A stretch of 64,000 nucleotides of DNA from assembly GCA_023262855.1 (NCBI GenBank), contig JALQYQ010000047.1, positions 1 through 64,000 of the forward strand. The letters are read 5' to 3'. This DNA is from Crocinitomicaceae bacterium. GTDB lineage: Bacteria; Bacteroidota; Bacteroidia; Flavobacteriales_D; Crocinitomicaceae. Shown here piece by piece: positions 17,113-25,675 of this stretch. A program made the position numbers and the translations under genes. The notes under the pieces are model-generated. The model did no database searches and was not told the origin of the DNA. It was given only the letters and a program-made list of their open reading frames with translations. How positions within the stretch are numbered: the stretch's first letter is position 1; every line of letters begins with the position of its first letter.

Positions 17113-17143
17113 CAAAAATAGAACTTCACGGCAAACATCTCAA
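17113..17143 (-). promoter_or_regulatory. Promoter of pcm
   Basis: On the minus strand TTG (17141-17143), a 20-base spacer, then TATTTTTG (17113-17120). The -7 box ends 4 bases before the ATG, so the transcript is nearly leaderless. Confidence 0.7.
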
Positions 17144-17281
17144 GTCGATTTTCGAACATTCCATTGTTAATCATTCATTCTAAAATTTTATTCAATAAAA
17201 CCGTTAACAAATCAATTAAATCGTTGATAAATTCAGTACTTGAAATTCGTGTTTTATGTTTTCGTACTCATCTGTGTTTAG

Positions 17282-17289
17282 TATATTTG
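17282..17289 (+). promoter_or_regulatory. -7 box (TATATTTG) of the carboxylase gene
   Basis: TATATTTG lies 21 bases before the ATG at 17311 and argues against the longer upstream frame. Confidence 0.5.
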
Positions 17290-17310
17290 ACCTGCTTAAA
17301 AAAATCTAGA

Positions 17311-18954
17311 ATGGCTATTTCTAAAAAAGAACTTGAATTTAATATCAACGACGATCAAATGCGTCTTAAAATCTCAGCTCTCGAGCGCGAATTAGCGATT
17401 GTGGCTGAAGGCGGTGGTAAAAAGCGCATTGAAAAATTGCATGAAAGCGGAAAATTAACTGCTCGCGAACGCATTGACTTATTACTTGACCCAAACACGG
17501 ATCGCTTTGAAGTTGGTGCTTTGGCTGGTTACGGCATGTACAAGGAACATGGCGGATGTCCATCTGCTGGAGTTGTTGTGGTAATTGGTTATGTTTCTGG
17601 TAAACAATGTATTGTTGTTGCAAACGATGCAACTGTAAAAGCTGGAGCTTGGTTCCCGATTACAGGAAAGAAAAACCTACGTGCACAAGAAATTGCGATG
17701 GAAAACCGTTTGCCAATTATTTATTTGGTTGACTCAGCGGGTGTTTATCTACCAATGCAGGATGAAATTTTCCCAGACAAAGAACATTTTGGCCGCATTT
17801 TTAGAAACAATGCAGTTATGAGTTCAATGGGAATTGTGCAAATTGCCGCGGTAATGGGAAGTTGTGTTGCCGGTGGTGCCTACCTTCCAATCATGTCTGA
17901 TGAATCCTTAATTGTCAACAAAACTGGAACAATTTTCTTGGCTGGATCTTATTTGGTGAAAGCTGCAATTGGTGAAAGTATCGACAATGAAACGTTGGGT
18001 GGAGCAACTACACACACGGAGATTTCTGGGGTTTGTGATTACAAAACGGAGAACGATCAAGAGTGTTTGGCAACAATTCGCGATTTAATGGATAAAATCG
18101 GTCAACCTGAAAATGCCGGTTTTGACAGAAAAGAAGCGAAATTACCAAAAGAACCATTGAAAAATGTATATGGAATTTTACCAGCAGACCGCTCAAAACC
18201 TTACAGCACAAAAGAATTAATTGAATGTTTAGTAGATGATTCTGAATTCACTGAATACAAAGAAGAATACGGAAAATCAATCATTTGTGCCTATGCTCGC
18301 ATCGATGGTTGGGCAGTTGGAATCGTTGCTAACAATCGTGAAATTGTTAAAAGTGCCAAAGGAGAAATGCAATTTGGTGGTGTGATTTACAGTGATTCAG
18401 CAGATAAATCAGCTCGTTTCATTATGAATTGCAATCAAAAGAACATTCCATTGGTATTCTTACAAGATGTAACAGGCTTCATGGTTGGTTCAAAAAGTGA
18501 ACATGGTGGAATTATTAAAGACGGTGCTAAAATGGTGAATGCCATGGCAAATTCTGTTGTTCCTAAATTCACTGTTGTTACGGGAAACTCTTATGGTGCA
18601 GGAAATTACGCCATGTGCGGAAAAGCGTACGATCCTCGATTGATTGTTGCCTGGCCAAGTGCTGAAATTGCAGTAATGAGTGGCGCTTCAGCTGCAAAAG
18701 TATTGTTGCAAATTGAAGTGGCTTCGTTAAAGGCGAAAGGAGAAGAAATTACAGCAGAGCGTGAAAAAGAATTGTATGATACTATTAAAAATCGCTATGA
18801 CGAACAAATTTCGCCGTATTACGCTGCAAGTAGAATTTGGATTGATGCAATCATCGACCCAGCTGAAACGCGCAAAGTAATTTCAATGGGAATTGAAATG
18901 GCAAATCATAAAAAAGCTGAAAAGCCTTACAATGTTGGAGTGATTCAAACGTGA
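17311..18954 (+). CDS. Acyl-CoA carboxylase, carboxyltransferase (beta) subunit
   Basis: 547 residues from the ATG at 17311; the frame is open 49 codons further upstream, but those lie in promoter DNA. The biotin-dependent carboxyltransferase fold has two crotonase-like halves. The N-terminal KLTARERIDLLLDPN and GVVVVIGYVSGKQC lead to LVDSAGVYLPMQDE and GSCVAGGAYLPIMSDE. The C-terminal half has FLQDVTGFMVGSKSEHGGII (20 residues) and GNSYGAGNYAMCGKAY, ending in IDPAETRKVISMGIEMA. It moves the carboxyl group from carboxybiotin to an acyl-CoA. Which one (propionyl, methylcrotonyl or other) cannot be fixed without its alpha subunit, which is not adjacent. Confidence 0.9.
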   Translation: MAISKKELEFNINDDQMRLKISALERELAIVAEGGGKKRIEKLHESGKLTARERIDLLLDPNTDRFEVGALAGYGMYKEHGGCPSAGVVVVIGYVSGKQCIVVANDATVKAGAWFPITGKKNLRAQEIAMENRLPIIYLVDSAGVYLPMQDEIFPDKEHFGRIFRNNAVMSSMGIVQIAAVMGSCVAGGAYLPIMSDESLIVNKTGTIFLAGSYLVKAAIGESIDNETLGGATTHTEISGVCDYKTENDQECLATIRDLMDKIGQPENAGFDRKEAKLPKEPLKNVYGILPADRSKPYSTKELIECLVDDSEFTEYKEEYGKSIICAYARIDGWAVGIVANNREIVKSAKGEMQFGGVIYSDSADKSARFIMNCNQKNIPLVFLQDVTGFMVGSKSEHGGIIKDGAKMVNAMANSVVPKFTVVTGNSYGAGNYAMCGKAYDPRLIVAWPSAEIAVMSGASAAKVLLQIEVASLKAKGEEITAEREKELYDTIKNRYDEQISPYYAASRIWIDAIIDPAETRKVISMGIEMANHKKAEKPYNVGVIQT

Positions 18955-19021
18955 TGAAATGATTTGAAGATTCAAAAATTCGATGATTCAAAAATTTAAC
19001 TATTCAAATTATAACGAACAT

Positions 19022-19477
19022 ATGCATTTAGACTGGCAAGTAAAATATTATCCCGAATTAACAACGAATGAGTTTCATGACATCATTGCTTTGCGTTTAA
19101 AAGCATTTGTTGTTGAACAAAACTGTTCTTACCTCGATTTAGACGGTAAAGACAAAAAATGCTACCACTTAATCTGTAGAGATGGATTTGGAAAAGTCGT
19201 TGCAACTGCGCGTATTTTACCACCTGGGATTTCTTATCCAGAAGTTTCAATCGGACGCGTGGTGCTTGATCAAGCAATTCGTGGAAATGGAATTGGACAT
19301 CAATTAATGGATCAATCTATGAAATTCATCAATGAGGAGTTTGGATCAGTTCCTGTTCGTATTTCTGCGCAAAAGCATTTAGAAAATTACTACAATAAAC
19401 ACAATTTCATCAGTACTGGAAAAGAATACTTAGAAGATGAAATTCCACACGTTGAAATGTTAAATACCCCAATTTAA
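19022..19477 (+). CDS. GNAT acetyltransferase, ElaA family
   Basis: 151 residues from the ATG at 19022. A Met 13 codons earlier lies within low-complexity intergenic sequence (GATTCAAAAATT repeats), and family members start close to this WQVKYYPELTTNEFHDIIALR (split: WQVKYYPELTT, EFHDIIALR). The ElaA signature LRLKAFVVEQNCSYLDLDGKD is read as RLKAFVVEQNC and YLDLDGKD. The acetyl-CoA loop is VSIGRVVLDQAIRGNGIGHQ (20 residues), then LENYYNKHNF. The substrate is unknown. The gene ends 4 bases before the M13 peptidase start, so the two are probably co-transcribed. Confidence 0.88.
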   Translation: MHLDWQVKYYPELTTNEFHDIIALRLKAFVVEQNCSYLDLDGKDKKCYHLICRDGFGKVVATARILPPGISYPEVSIGRVVLDQAIRGNGIGHQLMDQSMKFINEEFGSVPVRISAQKHLENYYNKHNFISTGKEYLEDEIPHVEMLNTPI

Positions 19478-19481
19478 AACT

Positions 19482-21566
19482 ATGAAAAAGACTGTATTCA
19501 TTTATAGTTCGATGGCAGCTTTGGTATTAGCAAGCTGTAAAACGACAGAAAACCAGGAAAGTACTGGCGATGTAAAAAACACATCAAATACAACATCAAC
19601 TGTTACCGCTTCAGGAAATGGTAGCATTGACTTATCTTATCTAGATAAAAACATTCGTCCTCAAGATGATTTCTTCCAATTTTCAAACGGAACTTGGATC
19701 GCAAACAACCCTGTCCCTCCTTCCGAATCGCGTTGGGGAAGCTTCAATGAACTTGAATTGAATAATAAAATTAAGTTAAAAGCTATTCTCGAAGAATGTA
19801 AAGCGAAAGATGCTAAACCTGGTTCTGATGCTGATATTCTTGGAAAATACTATGCTTCATTCATGAACATGGAAGTGCGCAACAAACAAGGCTTAGCTTC
19901 GATTAAAGGTGATTTAGATAAAATTCAAAATTTAAAATCAAAAGGAGATATAGTTTCAGTTGTTGCAGAACAACACATGCAAGGAATTAATTCATTGTTC
20001 GGCTTCGGAATTGGACAAGATTTGATGAATGTTGATCGTAACGTGGCATACATTGGTCAAGGTGGAATTGGTTTACCGAATAAAGAATATTATACAAGTG
20101 AAAACAAACGTGATATTCTAAAACAATACACTGTTCATATTTCTACAGTTTTTCAATTATTGGATATTCCAAAAGATTTGGCAGATAAAAAAGCGCAAAC
20201 GGTAGTCGATTTTGAATCAAAACTAGCAGCTGCAAGTATGGCACCAGCTGAATTACGTATTCCTGAAAAAACGTATAATATGCTAACGCGTGAAGACGTG
20301 ATTCAAGCGACTGGTACATTCAATTTTGACACTTATTTATCTTCTGTTGGAAGTCGTTCGTTTGATTCAATTGTTGTGAGTCAACCAGATTTTTTAAGAA
20401 GAATCAACATTATGATGTCGGAAGAATCCATGGAAGCTTGGAAAGACTATTTGCTATGGTCAACAATTAATCACTATGCTGGACATTTAAGTGAAAAGTT
20501 TGTAAACGCAAATTTCTCTTTTTATGGCAAAGCTTTAAGTGGAAAATCAGAAATGAAACCATTGGAAGACCGAGTTATTGATGAAATTACCAATAAAGAA
20601 TTTGGTGAAATTTTAGGAAAAGCGTTCGTTGAAAAATACTATTCTGAAAAATCTCAGCAACGTGTTAATACGATGGTTGACAATTTGTTAATTGTTTTCA
20701 AAGAACGAATCCAAGGTTTAGATTGGATGTCAGCTGAAACTAAAAAAGAAGCCATCAACAAATTGAATTCAATTGGTCGTAAATTAGGATTCCCAAGTAA
20801 ATGGGAAGATTTTAGTGCATTAACATTCACTGCAGACAATTACATTGAGAACCTTAAAATGGAAAGTAAATTTTCACATTTTAAAAACATGAATGAACTT
20901 TCAAAACCTGTTGACAAAGAAAAATGGGGAATGCCAGCTCACATGGTGAATGCTTATTACCATCCTTTATTGAATGAAATTGCCTTCCCTGCTGGAATTA
21001 TGCAAGCTCCATTCTTCGATGAAAATGCTGAAGACGCTGTAAATTACGGTCGTATCGGAATGGTAATCGGACACGAGTTCACACACGGATTTGATGACAT
21101 GGGATCTAAATTTGCTGCGGATGGTTCATTTAAAAATTGGTGGACGGAAAGTGATCGTAAATTGTTCGAGGAAAAAACTGGAATTCTTGGTGAAACTTTC
21201 TCAGGTTTTTGTCCTATTGATGGTCATTGCGTAAACCCTGATTTAACAATGGGTGAAAATATTGCTGATTTAGGTGGTTTGACAATGGCTTATTATGCTT
21301 ACAAAAGAACCCAAGAATTTAAATCAGGAAAAGAAGTGAATGGCTTCACTCCTGCTCAACGTTTCTTCATTTCGTATGCGCAATTGTGGAAAATCAATTA
21401 TACAGAAGAAGAATTGAAAAATAGAATTGCAAACGATCCGCATTCTCCAGGAATGTATCGTGTAAATGGACCATTGATGAATTGTCCGGAATTCTTCGAA
21501 GCTTTCAACGTGAAAGAAGGTGACAAAATGAGAAACCCTCAAACGAAAGTTGCTCGAATCTGGTAA
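19482..21566 (+). CDS. M13-family metallopeptidase lipoprotein (neprilysin/PepO-like)
   Basis: 694 residues. A lipobox ending LASC17 indicates a lipid-anchored protein; a Thr/Ser/Asn-rich linker follows to about 48. The M13 N-terminal domain starts at YLDKNIRPQDDFFQFSNGTW. The zinc site HEFTH is at 531-535, and the third ligand E592 is in GENIADLGGL. The NAYYHPLLNEIAFPAGI motif lies upstream of the zinc site. The C-terminus, MRNPQTKVARIW, ends in the family's terminal W. M13 enzymes degrade oligopeptides outside the cytoplasm. It probably shares a transcript with the GNAT gene. Confidence 0.95.
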   Translation: MKKTVFIYSSMAALVLASCKTTENQESTGDVKNTSNTTSTVTASGNGSIDLSYLDKNIRPQDDFFQFSNGTWIANNPVPPSESRWGSFNELELNNKIKLKAILEECKAKDAKPGSDADILGKYYASFMNMEVRNKQGLASIKGDLDKIQNLKSKGDIVSVVAEQHMQGINSLFGFGIGQDLMNVDRNVAYIGQGGIGLPNKEYYTSENKRDILKQYTVHISTVFQLLDIPKDLADKKAQTVVDFESKLAAASMAPAELRIPEKTYNMLTREDVIQATGTFNFDTYLSSVGSRSFDSIVVSQPDFLRRINIMMSEESMEAWKDYLLWSTINHYAGHLSEKFVNANFSFYGKALSGKSEMKPLEDRVIDEITNKEFGEILGKAFVEKYYSEKSQQRVNTMVDNLLIVFKERIQGLDWMSAETKKEAINKLNSIGRKLGFPSKWEDFSALTFTADNYIENLKMESKFSHFKNMNELSKPVDKEKWGMPAHMVNAYYHPLLNEIAFPAGIMQAPFFDENAEDAVNYGRIGMVIGHEFTHGFDDMGSKFAADGSFKNWWTESDRKLFEEKTGILGETFSGFCPIDGHCVNPDLTMGENIADLGGLTMAYYAYKRTQEFKSGKEVNGFTPAQRFFISYAQLWKINYTEEELKNRIANDPHSPGMYRVNGPLMNCPEFFEAFNVKEGDKMRNPQTKVARIW

Positions 21567-21599
21567 TACTTAGAAAATAGAAATTAGATTTTAGAATTT

Positions 21600-21632
21600 A
21601 GAAAGCGGTAATTGATTTTACCGCTTTTTTTT
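21600..21632 (+). terminator. Intrinsic terminator after the M13 peptidase
   Basis: A 10-bp stem, AAAGCGGTAA with TTACCGCTTT (21602-21611 with 21618-21627), is followed by eight T. Confidence 0.88.
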
Positions 21633-21639
21633 GCGCTTA

Positions 21640-21740
21640 CGATTTGGGATTCAGGATTCGTAATTCATGATTCGTAATTCGTAATACCCAACCTGTCGTA
21701 GCATCCAGTGCAGAAAGGGTAATTCATGATTCATGATTGA
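21640..21740. repeat. Degenerate ATTCATGATTCGTAATTC array around a palindromic repeat element
   Basis: About 100 bases of imperfect GATTCRTAATTC-type units surround a 27-base GC-richer element (21692-21718) whose ends CCTGTC and GAAAGG are nearly complementary. The same element recurs at 43324-43350 with 3 differences. The rest of the 377-base gap holds only the two terminators. No gene is seen. Confidence 0.65.
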
Positions 21741-21887
21741 GGATTCCGTCTATCCAATGATTAGAATTTTAAAAGACTAGATTTTTAGTCTTCTGAATAA
21801 ACCAAAGAAGGTTATTCCTTTGAAATGCACTCCTATTCAAACATAAAAGACCAAAATTTTAATCCGTAGCTTTCCAAAATGTGAATA

Positions 21888-21924
21888 ATAAAAAAGCCCT
21901 GTCCAACAATTAGGACAGGGCTTT
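21888..21924 (-). terminator. Intrinsic terminator of the TPR gene
   Basis: A perfect 12-bp stem (21893-21904 with 21913-21924) is followed on the minus strand by a T run, 20 bases after the stop at 21944. Confidence 0.92.
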
Positions 21925-21943
21925 CACAATAGGTATGTTACAA

Positions 21944-23539
21944 TTATTTAATGCCTAAATAATCTTTAGCTTGTTTATCTGTTGGATCAACTGTATTCAC
22001 CATTGTCCAATATTCTTTCGCTTTTACTGGATCTTTTGCTGGTGAAGTTACATAGTAATCACCCAAGTATTTAGCAGCTTCAACAAAAATGGCTTTATAG
22101 CTATTTGATGCTCTGTCTTCAACTTTCACCAATTCAACAACTTTCTCATAATATGGTTTTGCCGCATATGTTTTGTTGTTATCCAATTGGTAAGTAGAAC
22201 GAGCTCTCCAGAAAAATCCTGCTGCATACGTTGAAGAAACCGCATTTAATTTAGCGAATGCACTATCAGCCAAAGCGTAGTTTTTAGGTCCAACAAAGTA
22301 TGCTTTTCCTAAATCCAAATATTCACCTGGAGTCAAAGCTATGCTCTTTTCTTTCAATGTATAATATTCAATTGCTTTGTCATATTTTTTAGCTTTCATG
22401 TACAATTTAGCAATTTCTGGAGCTAAATCAACTGCAACTTTACTATCCAATGCAGATGCTTTTTCCAATTCTAAAATTGCCAATGAATCTTGTCCTAATT
22501 TAGAATACGCTGTTCCTTTGTATTTGTAATCAGTGTATAAAATTTTGTCAGAAGGAACAATTGTAAAATAATGGTTCAATAATTCAATTCCTTTTGTTGG
22601 TCCGTCAGCCAATGTAGTACATTCGATCAATGAATAAGCTTTCATTCTTTCAAGGTAGAAATTCGTCAAGCCAGCTTTTTCAACATTTTCGAATTCTGTA
22701 ATTGCATCACAATATTGTTTTCCAACAAACATTGCAGTTGCGTAACGGAAACGTGCTTCAGTACTGTTGTTCAATTCCAAATATTTTTTCCAGTTTGCAA
22801 TTGCTTTTTCAGACTGTTTAAACATCATGTACAACTCAGCGTTTTCACGGTAAGCTGGAGCATACGTTGGATCAATAGCTTGTGCTTCTTTGTATTTTTG
22901 ATCTGCTAATTCAAAGTTTTTCGCACGTTGGTACAATTTTGCTGTACGAACGATACCACGTGGCGATTTAGGATTGATTTCCAATACTTTGTTATAGCTT
23001 TTAATTGCTGGAGAACCATCTGTTGGTGTTTTCAAATACAATGCATCACCCATTAACAAATGCCCATCTTCATTTCGTGGATCTAATTTGATTGCAAGCT
23101 CTAACAAGGTGATTGCTTCATCAAGATTTTTTGTTTCCGATGTGATGTACGTTTCAGCAATTGCACGCAATACTTCAGCATTTTTATTTTTTGTCATTGA
23201 TGTTGCTTTTGCGAATTGTGTCTTCGCTCCTGCTGCGTCACCATTAATCCAAAGTGTTTTACCCGCGCCAACATACGATAAAGGTGCAGCTTGATCAACT
23301 TTTAACGCTTGAGTCCAATGAACTTTAGCAGAATCTAGTTCTCCACGCTCATAAAAATTCTCACCGAAGTAAAATTGGTAACATCCATTTGCAGGTTCAG
23401 CTGCAATTAATTTTCTAAAATCAGTATCGGCATCCGCAAAACGCTCATTGTCTGTCTTTTGAATTGCCTCTTTCAACGTTTGACCGAAAGAAGTTGAACT
23501 AACTAATAACGCTAATGCAACTAGGTTTTTTGTGTTCAT
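21944..23539 (-). CDS. Secreted tetratricopeptide-repeat protein
   Basis: 531 residues with a signal peptide (MNTKNLVALALLVSSTSFGQ) and TPR units throughout: GCYQFYFGENFYERGELDSA, APLSYVGAGKTLWINGDAAG, DGHLLMGDALYLKT, APAYRENAELYMMFKQSEKA and KYDKAIEYYTLKE all show the Trp/Gly/Tyr/Ala TPR spacing. TPR arrays act as protein-binding scaffolds. It follows the PstS-like gene in the Ton cluster, an arrangement recurrent in Flavobacteriia, which suggests a periplasmic or outer-membrane partner of Ton transport. It has its own -7 box, so transcription may be partly independent. Confidence 0.88.
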   Translation of the reverse strand: MNTKNLVALALLVSSTSFGQTLKEAIQKTDNERFADADTDFRKLIAAEPANGCYQFYFGENFYERGELDSAKVHWTQALKVDQAAPLSYVGAGKTLWINGDAAGAKTQFAKATSMTKNKNAEVLRAIAETYITSETKNLDEAITLLELAIKLDPRNEDGHLLMGDALYLKTPTDGSPAIKSYNKVLEINPKSPRGIVRTAKLYQRAKNFELADQKYKEAQAIDPTYAPAYRENAELYMMFKQSEKAIANWKKYLELNNSTEARFRYATAMFVGKQYCDAITEFENVEKAGLTNFYLERMKAYSLIECTTLADGPTKGIELLNHYFTIVPSDKILYTDYKYKGTAYSKLGQDSLAILELEKASALDSKVAVDLAPEIAKLYMKAKKYDKAIEYYTLKEKSIALTPGEYLDLGKAYFVGPKNYALADSAFAKLNAVSSTYAAGFFWRARSTYQLDNNKTYAAKPYYEKVVELVKVEDRASNSYKAIFVEAAKYLGDYYVTSPAKDPVKAKEYWTMVNTVDPTDKQAKDYLGIK

Positions 23540-23585
23540 GAGTTTATTTTTCTTATTTGTAATTGTCCTTTATCAATTGTCTTGC

Positions 23586-23593
23586 CAAAAATA
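23586..23593 (-). promoter_or_regulatory. -7 box (TATTTTTG) of the TPR gene
   Basis: On the minus strand TATTTTTG lies 46 bases before the ATG at 23539. No clear -33 element is seen. Confidence 0.45.
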
Positions 23594-23635
23594 GAATACT
23601 TTCTTCAAAGTGCCTATATTTCGCAAGGAAACCTT

Positions 23636-24547
23636 TTATTCTTCATCAAGTTGAATCAAACGAATTGGTGCGTTGGCAGGAACTAAAGCCGATTTTTGTA
23701 CAATCAACTGTCCTTTTTCACCAATCATGAAATTCACAAAACTTGAAAACACGCTGCTTCTACCCGCAAAGTTGATCATCCAAATTTCTCGTGAAAGCGG
23801 ATAATCTTGGGAGAAAAGATAACTAGCATACGGTTTTAAATAATCTTTTTTACCATCAACAGAAACAGACATCACAGTAATACCATCCAAAAATGCTAAT
23901 GCATCAAAATCATCTGCATCCGAAATCCAATTAACACCAATCACTCCGAGTGCACTTTTGTTTTTCTTTACATAATCAATCACCTCTTTATTTCCTTTAA
24001 CAGCAAATACATTCACAGGCAATTTTTTCAGTTTACACAAGTTCTTCAAATAATAAAAATTAGCTGAATTCTCTTGATCAAACACAACATTGATGCGCGT
24101 TTTCAATTGCGGCCAAACAGTATCTTTTCCTGTTAAAATGCGCTTCAACTGGTCAATTGTGATTAAACTATCTTTATTCTCTGGATTTGTAATCAAAGCA
24201 ATTCCTTCAACAGCTACTTTATCACTTCGTACTTCTATTTGCTTCTTTTTCAAGTCGCTCAACTCTTTCGCATTTAATTGACGTGAAATACAAATCGTTT
24301 TGTAATCGCCAGAATAGAATTTCTCAATGATTTCACCCTCAGGCAAATAATTTGGTACAATATTATACTTCGGAAACTGACCTTCGAATGTATCAATACT
24401 TGTTTCAAACAAGGGTTTAAATGATTCTTCTATTAAAATTTCAGTTTCATTTTTACCATCTCCAGCCGATCCACTGCCATAATTTGTACATGCAGCAAGT
24501 ACAACACCAACAATTCCAACAACAATATATTTTATGTTCTTTTTCAT
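23636..24547 (-). CDS. PstS-like substrate-binding lipoprotein
   Basis: 303 residues. The lipobox VVLAAC ends at C20, then a Gly/Ser linker. The remainder is a type-II periplasmic-binding fold of the PstS-like class: ILIEESFKPLFETSIDTFEG, the EGIALITNPEN hinge, LTIDQLKRILTGKD (written here with the I/T order seen as ITIDQLKRILTGKD), and VFDQENSANFYYLKNLC. The C-terminal region has LSREIWMINFAGRSS. No Pst permease or ATPase is adjacent. Its place after ExbB/ExbD/TonB suggests a Ton-linked role rather than classical phosphate import. The stop of the 62-residue gene lies 5 bases upstream of its start. Confidence 0.85.
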   Translation of the reverse strand: MKKNIKYIVVGIVGVVLAACTNYGSGSAGDGKNETEILIEESFKPLFETSIDTFEGQFPKYNIVPNYLPEGEIIEKFYSGDYKTICISRQLNAKELSDLKKKQIEVRSDKVAVEGIALITNPENKDSLITIDQLKRILTGKDTVWPQLKTRINVVFDQENSANFYYLKNLCKLKKLPVNVFAVKGNKEVIDYVKKNKSALGVIGVNWISDADDFDALAFLDGITVMSVSVDGKKDYLKPYASYLFSQDYPLSREIWMINFAGRSSVFSSFVNFMIGEKGQLIVQKSALVPANAPIRLIQLDEE

Positions 24548-24552
24548 GACCT

Positions 24553-24741
24553 TTATTTTTTAATCATTTTATAAAAGCGATAACCTCTGAAGACTGCATA
24601 CAAAATCAAAATCGTAAAAAGAATGTTCTTTCGAGACTCTGTCATTGTCCCTGCTGTTAAATCTTCAAATTTTATATAATAAGCGAGCACTAAACACATC
24701 ACTATTGCAAACAGCGATATAACTTTATTAACTGATTCCAT
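24553..24741 (-). CDS. Small two-span membrane protein (62 residues)
   Basis: 62 residues with two hydrophobic helices (about 5-23 and 38-55), separated by KFEDLTAGTMTESRKN and ending in basic RFYKMIKK. It starts 4 bases behind a -7 box placed directly after the tonB terminator, and ends 5 bases before the PstS-like gene. It is therefore the first gene of a separate unit. Equivalent short membrane proteins often stand between tonB and the PstS-like gene in Flavobacteriia (from memory). The function is unknown. Confidence 0.7.
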   Translation of the reverse strand: MESVNKVISLFAIVMCLVLAYYIKFEDLTAGTMTESRKNILFTILILYAVFRGYRFYKMIKK

Positions 24742-24745
24742 TAAA

Positions 24746-24753
24746 CAAAAATA
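24746..24753 (-). promoter_or_regulatory. -7 box (TATTTTTG) between the tonB terminator and the next gene
   Basis: On the minus strand the box starts right after the terminator's T run and ends 4 bases before the ATG at 24741. Terminator and promoter are thus packed within 50 bases. Confidence 0.55.
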
Positions 24754-24790
24754 TAAAAAAAATCCCCGAAAGACATGTCAATCGGGGATT
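24754..24790 (-). terminator. Intrinsic terminator of the exbB-exbD-exbD-tonB operon
   Basis: A 9-bp stem (24761-24769 with 24782-24790) is followed on the minus strand by a T run, 17 bases after the tonB stop. Confidence 0.88.
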
Positions 24791-24807
24791 ATAAAATCAA
24801 AGAATAA

Positions 24808-25674
24808 TTATTCCAATGCGAAGTTAATTGGCAACTGGAAATAAGATGCCGTACTACGACCATTTAGTTTACCTGGTTTCCAAGGTGGCATGCTTTTAAC
24901 AACTTTAATCGCTGCTTTGTCACACTCTGGACAACCTGGAACACCACGAACAATCGATACTTGTGAAATTGAACCGTCAACTGAAACGACAAATTTCAAA
25001 TAACATTTACCTTGAATGTTGTTTTCTCGTGCAATTTCAGGGAATACAATGTTCTCACTAATGTATTTTTGCATTGCTGCAACTCCACCTGGGAATACAG
25101 CTTCCTCATCCACGAACATTGCTGGTTCATCTGGTTTCACAGGATCTGCAACTGGATCTGGTCCTGGATCTGGAGTAACCACGAATGGATCACCATTTCC
25201 TTTTTGATCTTCTTTACCTGTTTTAGGCGCATCATCCGTTTGAATGAAGGGAGGATCTTCAACTGGTAAGTTCGTAACTACCGGCGGAGTAAACGCTACA
25301 CGCTCTTCCAATGGTGGTGGAGGTGGAACTAACTCTTTTGGTGGCGGTGGAACTTCTTCTTCCATTGGAGGAGCCACTTCAACAAACTGACTATCGTCTT
25401 TTTTAGCAGTGATTTTCTCGTCTTCTGGACGACTTTGGTAGTATGCAACTGTTCCAAACGTCAATCCTAAGATTAAAATAAAGCTACCCATGATGATTAG
25501 GATCAATTTACTGTAATCTTTTCTTAAGACATACGCACCGTATTCTTGGTTACGTTGCTCGAAAACGACATCATTACGTTGGTCAGAAGTTACTTGAGCC
25601 CAAGCACCTTGAGAGAAGTAATCATACAATGTTACTCCAGCTACAAGTGCAATTAATATTAATATGAGTGTCAT
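24808..25674 (-). CDS. Energy transducer TonB (operon copy)
   Basis: 288 residues. An N-terminal hydrophobic stretch (1-16) and a second at about 57-78 flank SDQRNDVVFEQRNQEYGAYV (20 residues), a Bacteroidota TonB feature. A periplasmic Pro/Glu-rich spacer follows (KELVPPPPPLEERV; DPGPDPVADPVKPDEP). The TonB C-terminal domain begins near 195 with VFPGGVAAMQKYI and carries GKCYLKFVVSVDGSI, the CPECDKAAIKVVKSMPPW motif and the final FQLPINFAL strand. It couples the proton motive force to outer-membrane receptors. It is the last gene after exbB, exbD and exbD, one base after the second exbD. Confidence 0.93.
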   Translation of the reverse strand: MTLILILIALVAGVTLYDYFSQGAWAQVTSDQRNDVVFEQRNQEYGAYVLRKDYSKLILIIMGSFILILGLTFGTVAYYQSRPEDEKITAKKDDSQFVEVAPPMEEEVPPPPKELVPPPPPLEERVAFTPPVVTNLPVEDPPFIQTDDAPKTGKEDQKGNGDPFVVTPDPGPDPVADPVKPDEPAMFVDEEAVFPGGVAAMQKYISENIVFPEIARENNIQGKCYLKFVVSVDGSISQVSIVRGVPGCPECDKAAIKVVKSMPPWKPGKLNGRSTASYFQLPINFALE

Positions 25675-25675
25675 A

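Noticed and set aside
17109-17174. N-terminal extension of pcm
   Set aside because: It contains a near-consensus promoter whose -7 box ends 4 bases before the ATG at 17108.
17164-17310. N-terminal extension of the carboxylase subunit
   Set aside because: The sequence overlaps the pcm start region and a TATATTTG box; family members begin near MAISKKELEF.
23636-24547. Phosphate ABC transporter
   Set aside because: Only the binding protein is present, with no PstA, PstB, PstC or PhoU near; the position ties it to the Ton cluster.
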